Source of the DNA: Guillardia theta CCMP2712
Lineage: Eukaryota; Cryptophyceae; Pyrenomonadales; Geminigeraceae
Direction: 5' to 3'
Length of the DNA: 64,000 nucleotides
Assembly (NCBI RefSeq): GCF_000315625.1
Contig: NW_005434668.1
Coordinates: 874,533 to 938,532, forward strand
Shown one piece after another: positions 33,409 through 44,980 of the stretch. Made by a program: the position numbers and the translations under genes. Position 1 is the first letter of the stretch; each line of letters starts with the position of its first letter. The notes beneath the pieces are model-generated. The model had not been told where the DNA came from and did no database searches. It worked only from the letters and a program-made list of their open reading frames with translations.

Positions 33409-33538
33409 TGCGCCAGCCGTTGAGCAGCGATGTTCTGGTCGTTACGCATCGTTACGGACTGTGATCTGACCGTTGAAAATAAACGTTCGGTCAATCACTG
33501 AACTATCAAGCTTGTGAGCGGCGGCTCTGCTGCTCGCG

Positions 33539-35961
33539 ATGGCAGGCGAGACGGCGGGGGTGGGGCTCTTTTTCCAGCAGGTGAGGAGGCAATGGGAAGA
33601 GGATAAGTAGGAGGAGGAAGCTTATGAGGAGGAGGAGGAGGAGGAGGAGGAGAAGGAGGAGGAGGAGGAGGAGGAGGACCTCACCTAAGGTGCTCAGGAC
33701 GCCCAAGGGACCATCTTTGTGGCTTCCTTGACACCTGGAGCTGCGGCAGATCGAACTGGAGTGATCCAGGTGATCGGCTAGTTGACAGCTCGCAGCTTCA
33801 TGGCTGATTGCGCTGATTTCAGAAGGGAGACATCGTTCTGAAAGTTGATGACGTCACGGTGACTGGAATGAGTCTGGCCAAAGTCAGAGACTATGTGAGT
33901 GCGGCATAGTATTTCCCATTCGTTTGCAGAGCTTTATTCATTGCAAGCTTCGCATCTCCAGGTCTTGGGGCAGAGCGGTTCGGTCTGTTGCATCACGTTC
34001 CGTCGTCCCTCAGCAGCAAACAAGTTCTGCTATGACGTAGAGGGTTGTACGTCCTGTGCCCTAGTTGATATTTCCTTTTCATTACAGGCAGACCTTGTTC
34101 GTGGCAGCGGGGAATTTCTCGATGTAGGATCTACCTGAGATGTTGTGAGGCTCTGACTCCAGTTTGCAGGTCATCGAGAAGAACAACGATTATGCGGCTC
34201 AGAAAGACAAGCTCTCTCAGCTGTTACAGAGGAATCAGGTGCCTTGAAATCCCTCCAGCTTCCTCTTCTTTGATCGTCTTGCTTTCAGAAAGACATTCTG
34301 GCTGTAGAAGCGGATATAAACACCCTTTCCAACCATCCCCCGATGAAGGCACACGGCTTGTCGTATTGATGGCGCCGAAACGGTTTACACGTTCTCACAG
34401 ATTGAAGATCCACGAGTGAAGGAGCTAGCGAACGAGCTCAAGTCAAGAGTGAGCCACAATCCCTGCTCCTGCTATGGACATGACTGTGCATGACCTGGGC
34501 AGTCAGAGGATCTCCGACAGCTCCAAGAGACACGGATTCGGACCAAGGTCACTTCCCTCTCTCTCTCTTCCTACCTTGAGTTGGTGCGCGCAGGAGCGGC
34601 AGACAGACGCTGAAAGGAGGAGAATGGAGACGCAGACCCGTCTCGAGAGGGAGTGTGCGGAGAAGCTGAACATCGAATCCCGACTAAGGACCGGTCAGAC
34701 CTGGCTCTCTCCTCCATCGTCAAACTGATAATCCCTGTATAACAAACTTCAGTCAAGAACGAGAGCGCGGATTTCGAAAGGTTTCATCAATGTTTGAAGA
34801 GAGCGAGATATCTTGACAAAGCAATGAAGAGCATTCGAAGAAGAATTTGCACTGTGGAGAAATGTCCAAGAGAAACTGAAGCACGATGTCGAAATCGAGG
34901 TGATCTGTCACAGCAGAATGATCAAAGATGTTTGACTCGCCAACTGAGCAGGTCTCCTCCAAGCAATTAGCCGAAGAGGCGCTTTCACAGGCATTCTCAG
35001 CATGTGGAGAGCAGACTCATCTTTCTAACGAGGTGGACTTCAGGCCATGGTGCGATTCAACGACATGAAGGCTCAGATGTTGGACCTGAGGCTCAAGGAG
35101 CAACGCATCTCGCGCTGTCTCTCCAACGTGCATGATGCTCTCGATAAGGCATCGAGACTGAACGATGTCGTCGATCAAGTGAGTGCCGCCGCTCCTCTCA
35201 TCGTACTTGATAACTGTTGAAATCAGGAGCTCCATGCCTACACTCCTGCTCTTGACGCAGCGCAAGGATGGTTCTTGAACGAGCTAGTCACTACCCTGAG
35301 GTCTCCTCTCAACCTCCATGATCGCTGCGCCTGACCCGCCCTCACCTCTCAGAGCCAGCAAGTCAAGCATGCCGCCTATTCCACAACCCCCGTTGAGAGT
35401 CGTCATCAATAATCATCACTCCATGCGAGGAAGTCAAGCACCGTTTCCATCGCATGCAGCGGACTCATACTACAACAACGTGGAAAGGAATTTGTCCTTT
35501 GGCAACATGCCTGATAATACTCGATCGACTTCACAGACTGTCACAGGAAACACACAGCTCAACATGCCAGGGATGCCGCCACAGCAGCAGAATGTGATCC
35601 CAGCACCAAGAACGCCGAGGAGTCCGATGCACAACACAGAAGCCAATGCTGACATCGACATCGACAGCCTTGTGATGAAGTACGGACTGAACTTCGACGA
35701 TCATGGTTCTCATCTCTTGACTGCAACATGCTTCTGCACTTTTGACCCTCCCTCTCCCCCCCCCCCCCCCTTTCTCTCTCTCCCTCTCTCTCTCTCGCTC
35801 TCTTTGCCTTCCCCGTCCCCTCTCCCCTCTCTCCCTGTCGCTCTCTACAGGTTATGCCCCGCCGAAGCCTCCTGCAACTCCTCCTCGTCCCAAAGACCTG
35901 GAGGTAAGAGGTCCGCTCCCTCGGTAGTTCTGCTGACTCATAGATGAAGGTGTTGGCCTAA
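33539..35961 (+). CDS. PDZ-domain and coiled-coil protein
   Basis: About 14 short exons. ATG 33539 begins MAGETAGVGLFFQQ; after a GGA-repeat intron the PDZ core follows: DAQGTIFVASLTPGAAADRT, GVIQKGDIVLKVDDVTVTGM and VLGQSGSVCCITFRRP. Next come short exons of charged heptad-like sequence (KDKLSQLLQRNQ, ERQTDAERRRMETQTRLERE, MVRFNDMKAQMLDLRLKEQR), predicted coiled coil, then a Pro/Asn/Gln-rich region (NMPGMPPQQQNVIPAPRTPR) and a Pro-rich end (YAPPKPPATPPRPKDLE). The final exon is probably ATGAAGGTGTTGGCCTAA at 35944-35961. A scaffold role is suggested by PDZ plus coiled coil; the partner is unknown. Internal exon ends are approximate. Confidence 0.7.
33625..33682. repeat. (GGA)n microsatellite in first intron of PDZ gene
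   Basis: GGAGGAGGAGG…AGAAGGAGG run between the donor at 33581 and the exon beginning about 33699. Purine-rich on the coding strand, opposite to most intron repeats in this window. Confidence 0.95.
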
Positions 35962-36466
35962 ACTTCGCTAGTTCTGAAGTTTCGCTTTCGTTACAACAAA
36001 ATTCCTTATGCCGAATGATCAATCTTTCATCGGACTCATTAAATGCGAACTCATTAATCTTTCACGTAACAAATTGTCATGCTTGTTGTCATTCACATTA
36101 GTTGTAGCTGTGAAAGATCGTTACAGTGACGGTGAATAACGAGTTTATATTATCTTACAAAAGTGTGGAATGGAGAAGTGAATAACACAATCTTGCGTCA
36201 ACCGCAGGATCACATGTGAATTTCAAAGACTGTAAAGATGGGCAAGCAACATGTATGGATCTGTATACATCATGTCAGGCTTTAGAATGTATGACAGTCA
36301 GCCCTGCTCCTCCACACTCACGAGGATCAGAAGCAACAGGTGATAACCGACTGCAGCTCGGGGATGAACTTGCTTCCGTCTCCTTTTATTCCACAGAGGG
36401 TCTTTTGCTTTGCATCCTGACAACTGACAAACAAGATCAACCGGAACCCCCAAGGATGTGCGAGAG
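35962..36466. other. Convergent 3' region
   Basis: AT-rich 35980-36200, then weak ORFs only. Lies between the 3' ends of the PDZ gene (+) and the Cys-rich gene (-). No gene seen. Confidence 0.4.
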
Positions 36467-37210
36467 TTACGTGCACGGAGAGTTGCAGTTGCAATCGCAG
36501 ACACCTGAGAGCAGATCAGCACTAGCAGCCCCTTCCCTCCTCCTCCTCTCATCATCATCATCACCTCCATCATCATCTCCATCATCACCTCCATCATCAC
36601 CTCCATCATCATCTCCATCATCATCATCTTCATCATCATCTTCATCATCATCTCCATCATCATCATCTCCATCATCATCATACAGATATCTGGGTTCCAT
36701 CCTCCATCCGCCGGTGCTGGGTCTCTGTAACAGCTCCATCCCGAGCTTGACTCGACCTGACAGAACTCTGCGCGTGCAGTTGAGCAAGGCAAAGTCAAGC
36801 GATGTTGACTGACCGTTGCACCCGTCGTTAGTGCGCAGACTGTAGCCGAATAGAGGACTATTGCTTGTTGGGCACGAGGAGGTATTTGTATTGCATCCTT
36901 CAGTGTAGATATCTGTCAAGCATCACCAGTCAGAGCCATCCAGGTGATGGGGAAGGCAGGACTCACTTCCTCCCACCAGCCCGTTCACCGCCAGGTTTCC
37001 ATCGTCACATTGTTCCTTCCCAGCTCTGAAACCGGAGCCACACCAGCAACTGCTCGAGCTAATCACGGCACAAACTTATCGACGAGTCAGATCGCTCACT
37101 TGAACAAGACGGGGTCCGTTATCGTCCATGAGTCTGCGAGCCCTGATATGTGGCAACACTCCGTGTTGTTCAAGATTGTCATCTGCATGCTGCCTGACTG
37201 TAACGATAAT
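36467..37210 (-). CDS. Cys-rich protein with a DUF4215-type repeat (5' end unresolved)
   Basis: The C-terminal exons can be joined in phase. SGSMQMTILNNTECCHISG…DPVLF is followed by NSSSCWCGSGFRAGKEQCDD, GNLAVNGLVGG, then NIYTEGCNTNTSSC, LRTNDGCNEFCQVESS, SGWSCYRDPAPADGGWNPDI and, after a GAT-repeat intron, CVCDCNCNSPCT with TAA at 36467-36469. EQCDDGN…NDGC…CQVE.GWSC is the disulfide-rich DUF4215 pattern found in extracellular proteins of bacteria and protists. The exon upstream of 37200 is probably also Cys-rich (KCRSCCCTRR), but start and signal peptide were not found; the gene may extend to about 37700. Extracellular function is inferred from Cys spacing only. Confidence 0.6.
36535..36690 (-). 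repeat. Composite GAT/GGA repeat forming an intron
   Basis: On the coding (minus) strand the intron starts GTATGATGATGATGG and continues as GATGATGGAGATGATG-type units to about 36540. It is open in two frames (poly-Asp and poly-Met), which makes a false acidic protein. Closely resembles the intron at 46076-46323. Confidence 0.9.
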
Positions 37211-38326
37211 CAGTCTGACAGCACTTGGTACTTGGTGTCTACGAATTTCAGACAAAGGTATTCAGCAAGTTGTAGACAACTTGGACCCAGCGCCTGGTGC
37301 AGCAACAGCTCCTGCACTTTGCTCAAGAAATCCTTTGTAAACATTAGCAAACTTTTCATAGCTTTGTACAATATCGCAACCTCGTTTCTCATGTGACCCC
37401 AAGACGGATCAAATGCACATTCCTGAATCGCTTGTTTTCGAGGATACACTTGAATGGAACTGGTGTTTTTATAATCGTTTTGGAGCTCGGTCCAGCAGCA
37501 TGGACATCTATTAGAGGTCGAGTGCTTGGTGAAGTCTTCGAAGTGTCAAGAAAATGTGTACAAGCCGACAGCATCGCATCACCTGTCCAGTGTTTCGGAT
37601 CTGACACAAGCTGTACAGGGCGTTTTGATTGATAACCTGTCAAAACCATGATTGTTTGCACACAAGACTCCACAGTTTCGTACAATTCTTTCACATTCCA
37701 TGCACCTGGAGGGCAACATCACGACTCAAGACCTCAGTGGATCACGGGAGCAACCTGCTCGTGATGTTCGGGGTGGTGTACAGGGCACCTGAGGCATTCC
37801 AGCATGCGCTAACTCCATGAGTTGCCTGCAGGCGAACTCACGAGAGTTTCAATCTTGCTTGCATCCTCTCACCTCATAGAGGGCGGTAGAGTTCAAAATC
37901 TCTGCCATTCCCGCTACCCCCACCAGCCGCGTCACTATCACCATCGCTACCCATCCCTTCATCCTGTCGGGTTGTCTCTTAGGGGCCAGGCGACACCCTC
38001 ATCCCCCAACTGGACCTACAGGGCTCAGCTCTTGCGGTAGTGAAAGGTAGTTCCAGCCTGGGCTCAGGTCCAGGCTTCCGGGTGCTCCGATTCCGGTGAG
38101 GCTGGGCCCGGCCGTAGCCCGGCTCCGACGCGGCAAGCGGCCGCTGGAGTCCCTATATATCACCTCAAATCACCATTCCGTACTACCTCAGATCATCATG
38201 TGATCAGGGCCCGACTTTCCCGGGCCATATATAGAGTGAGGGAGCAGGCTACATACTGGAGTGATCTAGAAATGTGACAAAAACTTTTAAATCTTCTGCA
38301 AGTGAGGTGATCTCAAGTACTAGCAA
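37211..38326. other. Unassigned stretch with GC-rich island
   Basis: 37211-37720 may hold upstream exons of the Cys-rich gene (several minus-strand frames, none recognised). 38040-38235 is GC-rich: GCTGGGCCCGGCCGTAGC, then TATATATCACC, GGGCCCGACTTTCCCGGGCC and ATATATAG, a partly inverted arrangement resembling the other GC-rich islands. Confidence 0.4.
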
Positions 38327-39556
38327 CTAATACTTCGAAACTCCCGTAAAGGACGAGGACGGGCCCCGCATTCCTAATTGGAGTCTAAATGCAGGAGCCT
38401 TTGAAGCTTTGTCGCCTGATGACTCCTGCAACATTATTACAAGAAGAATGAGACCGGCAAATTCAAATAACAGGCTCAAATGGAGTACCTCCTGCAAAAT
38501 TTGTTGTAGAAATTCACTAGGATCCTGACAGTTTTCATCGTTTCCCAGAAAGCTGAATACCTGTCCATCTGCAGCAAACCATTATTAGGAGAGTTCCTTT
38601 CAAACAAGTGGAAGAAAGAATGTCTCTTTGAAACAAAGATTCAACTCACTTTCTAGAAATTTTCCGTGCATGCTTTTGACCTCGTAATCGCGAAAAAGTC
38701 CCTTCTCGACATCACAGCAAATCAACACTTTGCCAGCCTCACCCTGGATCTAAAGTTGCAGGATACAGTCAGACATTCTTGATTTGATTGAAGATGTGTG
38801 CGACCTCGAATACAAGTTTGACGCTACCGGATTTCGTAGCAAATTCCTTGAAATATGGCCTCATGAACTCAGGTACTCGAGTTCTCTTTAGATCCAAATC
38901 CACCAAAACGATCTCTGCAGGCTAGATGAAAGATACATACACATCAGTGAGATACAAGAGAGCAAGACAGATATGAAATCTACCTTTGCTGCGTAGGAAA
39001 ACCTTGAGTCGCATCGAATCTTACCACCCAACTTCCTCTCGAGCCAAAAGTCCCTCTTTGCAAGGGCAAAGGCTATCTTGTGCACTTGGACTGGATCTAT
39101 ATAGAAGAATTGATTGAACTTATAGAGTCCTCCCGCTAGTGCCCCTGCTGAAGCAAATCCCGTGACATGGCCCATCGACGCATGGACGTCATACGGCAGG
39201 AAGCCAATGATCAATGTGGACGCGTTGTACGTCAACCTCATTAATGCAACTGAGAAGAGCCCCACTGACCCCATCAAGCCGTATCGCGCTCCTTCTATCT
39301 GTATCTTTGGCCACATGGCTTCCCAATATCCCTCTTGGAAACGAGGAATAGCGGGTAGATTCCTCTTCACCTGCTGCCACACGCTCTTCACGTCCAGCCT
39401 GTTAGGCAAGCTCTTGACAGACATTGACCTCGTCGTTCTCGCGGTTATGAATCGAATATCTGAGGACCTGGCAACCAGAAAGCACGAAGACGAGCACGAA
39501 GACGAGCACGCGACAGCTTTGCGTAGAGCATGGCGTGAGATGAACGCTGCCTGCAT
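38327..39556 (-). CDS. Mitochondrial-type membrane protein, family not recognised
   Basis: Exons (minus) 39556-38984, 38921-38805, 38749-38650, 38568-38489 and 38425-38327 join in phase (322 residues). The N-terminus, MQAAFISRHALRKAVA then a Ser/Cys stretch and Arg-rich ARTTRSMSVKSL, looks like a mitochondrial presequence. Residues about 90-150 are hydrophobic (YGLMGSVGLFSVALMRLTY; STLIIGFLPYDV; GFASAGALAGGLY), one or two membrane segments. The C-terminal part (PAEIVLVDLDLKRTRVPEF … VKLVFEIQGEAGKVLICCDV) is soluble, with a beta-rich pattern that vaguely recalls Coa1/Tim21-type domains; that link is weak. ATG 39556 was preferred to upstream in-frame codons because it starts the presequence. 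Confidence 0.65.
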
Positions 39557-39717
39557 AGCGACGCGGCGGAGTTTTTGAAACAACAGACAGTATCTTATTT
39601 GAGGTGATACTAAATTATTGGTCAGCCATCTTCGCGGTAACAGGAGCGGGGACGGGGCGGATCGATCTGCGCATCGTCGAACCATGCGTGATCGCCTATA
39701 GAGACGTGAGAACAAGC

Positions 39718-42627
39718 ATGAGGGGGCTTATGGTGGCAATGGCCGTTGCGCTGCTCATGAGACGAGAGGAGACTCGCGGTGAAGATGGCGGGCTGAGAGC
39801 TCTTTACTCCCTGTGTGAGAGGATGGAACGTTCTAGATCGCCGTCTTGTCTCATGGAGCGCAGATGGCAAGGTCGTAGTATAGACTTTACCCCATGCCTC
39901 ACACTTCGGGGAGGAGATTCCACCACAGCAAAGAGTGAGATCAAGCAAGACAGAGAGAATGTGGAGCCATCTAAAGAAGGAGCTGAGAGCCCGCCTCTGA
40001 AATCGAAACGAAGGCTTGAAGGGAAAAAGAAGAAGGCGAAGAAAACGAGCGACCTCGAAGAGAACTCGATGAAAGACTTCGACTCCGCTGAGCTTGATGC
40101 CTGCCTAAAAGAAATCGAAGAAAAGTCAAAAAAGAGTGAGAAGACAGAAGACAAGAACACCTCAGGGGAACAGAAATCAGGGGAAAAGAAAAAGCTGAAG
40201 AAACGCAAAAGCAAAGCGACGAAGAAACGGAAAACAAAATCGAATGTTCCATTCCGTGCTTGGGTGATACAGGAACTTTGTTGTGATTGCAACTCATTCT
40301 CTCTCAGATGGACCCTGTTCCAAGTGGACAATCATTAGTTCCAAACCTGGAAGCATATGACGCTTTGTTCCCCCTGAATGTGAGATGGAACAAGAATATT
40401 CGATTTGAACATGTGAATCCTTCCTGAAACAGCTCGAATGGCCTACGCTCTCACTTGATTTTATGGATGATATGAGTGGTCAAAGGTATATTTGTATCTT
40501 GTGTGTTCCGTGTGGATGATACGGTCCGTTGGCTTGTAGGAAGGGTTTCCCTTTGGCATTCAGACTTGTTGTGGGAACTCAGGCTGCGAACCCCGAAAGC
40601 AACAAGGTGATTTAGAGCTCTACTTCCTCCTCTTCCTCATCTTTGCAAGGTGATGATGCTGGACACATGCGGCCTGCGACGATTCAAAAAGCGACAGGAA
40701 AAGAAAGAGCCAGGTACGATTGTCATGTGGCCAGGACCGGGAATTCGTGAGAATGATTAAGATTTTACACACAAAAAGAGCCAGGCGAGCTATTTTGTGA
40801 GTCGTCATCGTCCAGTGAAAGTGAATTTGAAGATGCAGTCAAGTTTGATTTGTAAATCAATCTACATAGTTGTATTGAGATGAATCTCAGGGGAATCAAG
40901 GTAGACCCAAAAGCAATTCCATATTCGATCGCCCACAACGGTACAGTGAACAAGGTATTTCATCGCTCGTTTTTATTGGAGAAGATATTATATGATGATG
41001 AAAACAGGTCATTTGCATGCCTCAAAGTCCCACGATTGTGGCTAGTTTGTCTGAATACGGCACTGTGAGTTAATCTGAAACTTTGTATTAGTAATTCGTG
41101 AATTTTTTTGTCTGCAGATCAATGTATATGATTGGGATAACGTCCTGCGGTAACAATGGAAAGGCTGGAGCTGTACCGTGAATCTTCATCTCAGGCCTGC
41201 AAAAATCTGGTCATCCGAAGATTCATCTCAAGTGCCAGAAAGCAACCCAGGAGAAGGGTGGGCCCTAGCGTGGAACCTCCGAGAGGGTTGTGTTTTTTTG
41301 TTTTTTTTTTTGAGTTTCTGCAAACTAATGCTTGTTGTAGAGGGTATCCTTGCATCAGGGCATAATTCTGGGATGATATTTCTTCATTATCCAAAGGTAT
41401 TTCCTATTAGACTGAAATCCTCTCTTTGACTAAACACAGATAAAAGACAAGCGTTCGATTGCAGTCGAGGGGTAAATATATTTCAATTGCATTCGTTCCC
41501 TGAAGGTTGCGCTCTTTGCAGTCATTCATCAAGTGTCGAGTGCGTATGCTGGTCGCCGACCGAGGCTTCTGTACTCGCCACCTCTTCTTCTGACAGATCG
41601 ATCAAGTTCTGGGATATCTCGTAACGCCTTACTTCGATGTCAATCTCGAGTCATTCGTGCCACTCAGATCGGATTCCTTTCATTGTGCCTTAACTATAGA
41701 AGAAGCGCATGAAGGTGAATCCATTTCTTGAAGCTTTGAGTCTCACGCGATTCTGCAACTCTCAGGGGATGTGAACTGCCTGTCCTGGAATACCATCGAT
41801 ACGTATCTCCTGTCACACTTGTAATGTAGATCCTGACAGCAATATCTACCTTGTTAGGAAGCTGTTAGTGAGTGGTGGAGAAGACGGAGCAATCAAGGTA
41901 GATCTCTCTCAGCATGCAACATGCATCATGTGAAAGGTTCTGATCTCATGGAAAGGTTTGGAATCTCCAAGATCTCAAATCTCAGGTCTTCATTGCGTTG
42001 TTGACCTTCTGACCTGATTACTTTGATGTTTTCAGAAGACGACGACCAAGTCTCTGGTGAGATTTCTTTGAGAGAAACAGGGTTTGTTAGACATCATTGA
42101 TCAAACATGACACCAGGCTCCGATCGCTGTGTTGAATTTTCACAAATCCGCAATCTCAAGCGTCAACTGGCATCACAAAGATCCGACTATGTTGGTTGCG
42201 GCCTGTCGGTATAAAACATGGCATTGCAAATGGAAATTCCTTACAAATTTCGCGTTCAGAGAGGAGTGTGTGAGCATATGGGATTTTAGCCTTGAGAAAG
42301 ACGATGTGGCCAATGACATTGAGGCTAAGTAAGCTATACAGTTAGTTTCCAACGTCCCTGACATTGGCAGGTATGGGCTTATGGAGCTGCCCCCGCAGCT
42401 TCTCTTCCTGCATTACGTAACTGATTGCACTGTCTTGCTTCTTGAACCTTCATCACTTTGACTGTCAGGGCCAAAAAGAGATCAGCGATGCAAAATGGCA
42501 CCCGCTCCTCCCCAATGTGGTCTTCAGGTGCTGAGTCGAAATCGCAATCTGAGAGTGCTGAACCGTTTGAAAACTTTTCAGCTCTTGCTCCGATGGCATA
42601 CACATCTGGAAGCCCTCTACTCTATGA
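39718..42627 (+). CDS. GRWD1: GRWD1/Rrb1-type WD40 ribosome-assembly protein with unusual N-terminal extension
   Basis: About 15 exons. GRWD1/Rrb1 is a nucleolar WD40 chaperone for ribosomal protein L3. The core begins after the acceptor at 40308 (MDPVPSGQSLVPNLEAYDAL) and continues LEWPTLSLDFMDDMSGQR, AFRLVVGTQAANPESNK, DPKAIPYSIAHNGTVNK, VICMPQSPTIVASLSEYGT, INVYDWDNVL, GEGWALAWNLRE, GILASGHNSGMIFLHYPK, SSSVECVCWSPTEASVLA, TSSSDRSIKFWDIS, LLVSGGEDGAIK, VLNFHKSAISSVNWHH, ISDAKWHPLLPNVVF and finally SSCSDGIHIWKPSTL with TGA 42625-42627, all in family order. Exon 1 (39718-40245) is Lys/Glu-rich and starts MRGLMVAMAVALLMRREE…CLTLRGGDS, which looks like a weak secretory leader. The true start could be a later ATG or a separate gene. 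Internal exon ends are approximate. Confidence 0.85.
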
Positions 42628-43430
42628 CAAGATAGATATTTCATGTGTAAAAAGCAGATTTATTGTACAATCTCTTCAGTGTCGTTCTCCCCCCCTTCTC
42701 TCCAATACTTCAAGAACTTGGACAGCTGGTTTGAAAGCTCAGTCTACTTTCATGAGATCGCTGCAGAACGAACCTTTGTTCTATCAGGAAATCCCCCAGT
42801 CACCCATGGCTCCGTCTCTAACACTCCACTGCCCTGTGAATGGGTCAACAAGCCCTGGTTTCCTTACACATTCTGACCTGAGTATGTATGTATGCTCCCT
42901 GGGAATCTATGATGACAAATACAGGAAATCCGAGCCACTGCGATCATAGAAAATTCAGCGAACATCCAGATATCAGAGGAGGTCAAACAAGAGAGACCTG
43001 GGGGTCTCCGAGCTTTTTCAGGATGCCGAAGTTCCTCTCGTTCTCGGCATCGAGCAGAGTCAAGACATAGTACTTGGGAAGGTTTCAGATCGAATGCACA
43101 ACGTGTCATCCTCAGACCTTGGAGCACAGAGAAGAACAAGCATCATCGTTCTTGAAGACTCGGTAAAATTTCTGTCTGACGGTCAACCTCTGTAGACTGT
43201 CATCAAAGAATCCTTGCCTTGCACGACATGCTCCAATCAGCTCCGATCTGCACATGGCTGTTAAAAGAAACATGAAAGAGCAGCTGATCTGTTATGCCTG
43301 CAGAAGTATTCTCCTTTTGGGTGAGCTTCCAGCAGCTTTCTTGATAGCATCCTTTATCGCGTCCTGGCAAGATCACATCCGTTATCGCAACGTGTGTTAC
43401 TTTTATCGACAAGATTGTTCGAATCCAGCG
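42628..43430. other. Convergent 3' region, nothing assigned
   Basis: Short frames only. 42950-43200 (+) has a readable stretch (DAEVPLVLGIEQSQDIVLGK) that could be a stray exon, but it has no recognised family and no clear gene around it. Confidence 0.35.
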
Positions 43431-43913
43431 CTAGAATACCTCTCCGCTGGCCAGCCCCGTGTAGATGTCCTGTGACATCGCAATCTCCTCCTCCGAGGCA
43501 TGTGCCGTGTACTTGAAGCTCAGGTACATGGAGCTACTCTTGCCGTCCTCTCCAATGATCTCTTCTTGCTCCTCGGTCAGCAGGGTGTACCATCCCTCTC
43601 TATCCTCGTCCACGAAGTCAGCTACAGGGACGATCACGTATCCCATGATGTCATCGGAGCCGAGGTCGTCGTGATCGTAGAGGATCAACTCGACCTTCTG
43701 CTCTAAGTCTGTGACCGGGAAGCTGAACTCCTGGTTCCACTCGGGGTTCAGATTGTTCCGCACGATCTTCGTCTTCTTCGCCTTCTTCCTCCATCCTCCT
43801 CCTCCCGTCATGCTCAGCATCACGTAGGGATCGCTCAGTCCCGCCATGTCCATCCTCTTCAGACTCTTCGCCTTGATAACCCCAACCTCCGCCACCCCGA
43901 TGCCTTCTGCCAT
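43431..43913 (-). CDS. Single C2-domain protein
   Basis: Intronless, 160 residues, ATG 43913 (MAEGIGVAEVGVIKAKSL) to TAA 43431. The C2 fold is complete: LKRMDMAGLSDPYVMLSM, KTKIVRNNLNPEWNQEFSF, VELILYDHDDLGSDDIMGYV and DREGWYTLL. The Ca2+-loop acidic residues (D in RMDMAGLSDPY; DHDDLGSDD) are present, so Ca2+-dependent phospholipid binding is likely. Resembles small stand-alone C2 proteins of plants and algae. The upstream 5' region is the GC-rich island at 43925-44230. Confidence 0.88.
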   Translation of the reverse strand: MAEGIGVAEVGVIKAKSLKRMDMAGLSDPYVMLSMTGGGGWRKKAKKTKIVRNNLNPEWNQEFSFPVTDLEQKVELILYDHDDLGSDDIMGYVIVPVADFVDEDREGWYTLLTEEQEEIIGEDGKSSSMYLSFKYTAHASEEEIAMSQDIYTGLASGEVF

Positions 43914-43924
43914 GTTGACGGACA

Positions 43925-44525
43925 AGGTCAGGTATTGCCCGATGCTACCGGCAGCGGGCAGCGCCGTGCACGGCCCCCCGGGCGCCGGGCCGTGGCACCG
44001 TGGCCCGGTCGACCGTACCGTGACACCGTGACTCGGTGACGGTGGCAGTCGGGGGGCGCCGCTGCCGGTAGCCTGAGTAGCATCATGGCAGTGGGGCCCG
44101 ACATCATGGCATTGCTCGGAAATACGATCTTGTACTTCGGAATGGGTTAGCAGATCATCGCCGCCGCCGGAGACAGTGGCATCGGATCGGCCCGGGCCCG
44201 GCCCAGCCGCACGATTGGTCGAGGGGGCAATGTAGTACGTGTGACGAAGAGGAGGCCTTCATAGCCGTCTTGCTAAGGTCCTCTCAGGCATGTCTGGATG
44301 GTTTGGGTTTCACAGTCTTATTTCTCACTAACTGAGGTCGAAATGATGTCTGCATTACTTTGGCATAGTGCAAGTCTAACATACTTGTGCCGCTGTCCGT
44401 CTGTGACGGTGCATGAGGCCCGGCGGCGGCCTGCTCAGTCACTGCAGTGGAGGCAGTGCCGGAGGCTGAGCCTCAGTCACCGGGCGCGGCCCGACCAGCT
44501 GGGCCCGGCTACATGATTTGGGCCT
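43925..44525. repeat. GC-rich islands (family members 4 and 5)
   Basis: 43925-44130 contains CACGGCCCCCCGGGCGCCGG, GTGACACCGTGACTCGGTG and then two CATCATGGCA words. 44160-44230 and 44400-44520 are further GC-rich blocks (CAGTCACTGCAGTGGAGGC; CAGTCACCGGGCGCGGCC). Non-coding. Together they fill the space between the C2 gene start (-) and the SAC9-like gene (+). Confidence 0.5.
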
Positions 44526-44577
44526 GTTGGGGATGAGGGGAAAAGTTGAGGGGAGATGCCATTGCGAGTCATCACTA

Positions 44578-44655
44578 CTGCTCCTCCTGCTCCTGCTCCT
44601 GCTCCTCCTGCTCCTCCTCCTCCTGCTCCTGCTCCTCCTGCTCCTGCTCCTCCTG
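44578..44655. repeat. (CTCCTG)n-type microsatellite
   Basis: CTGCTCCTCCTGCTCCTG units upstream of the SAC9-like start. The same hexanucleotide family recurs inside that gene at 50390-50500 and 52975-53060. Confidence 0.95.
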
Positions 44656-44980
44656 ATCCCTGTAGAGTTGCCTTGAAACAGAATGTCGTTCCTTTCCTCT
44701 CCCTGCATTCGTCATGCTTCTGTCGCCTTGGCCTGGCATGTCGCTCCGACTTCTATTTTGGCTGTAAAAGTCACAATTGAGACTTTCTCGACCGCGCTCT
44801 CTTGTCTCGTTTTCTTCTCAGCTTCTCGCAATCTCGTTCGGTTTTGCTTCATGATTGTTCTGCTCACCTCGCACTTCTTCGATCTTGTTCGAGAAGGCTT
44901 CAAGGGTTGTGGAAAACGTTCTTACATGGTTGCAGGAAGCCGGAGCAGAGGCTCTTGAATGATGCTTTGCGACTGAACCC

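Noticed and set aside
36298-36919. Apparent acidic poly-Asp or poly-Met protein
   Set aside because: The repeat is an intron (GTATGA…CTCAG) whose removal joins Cys-rich exons in phase.
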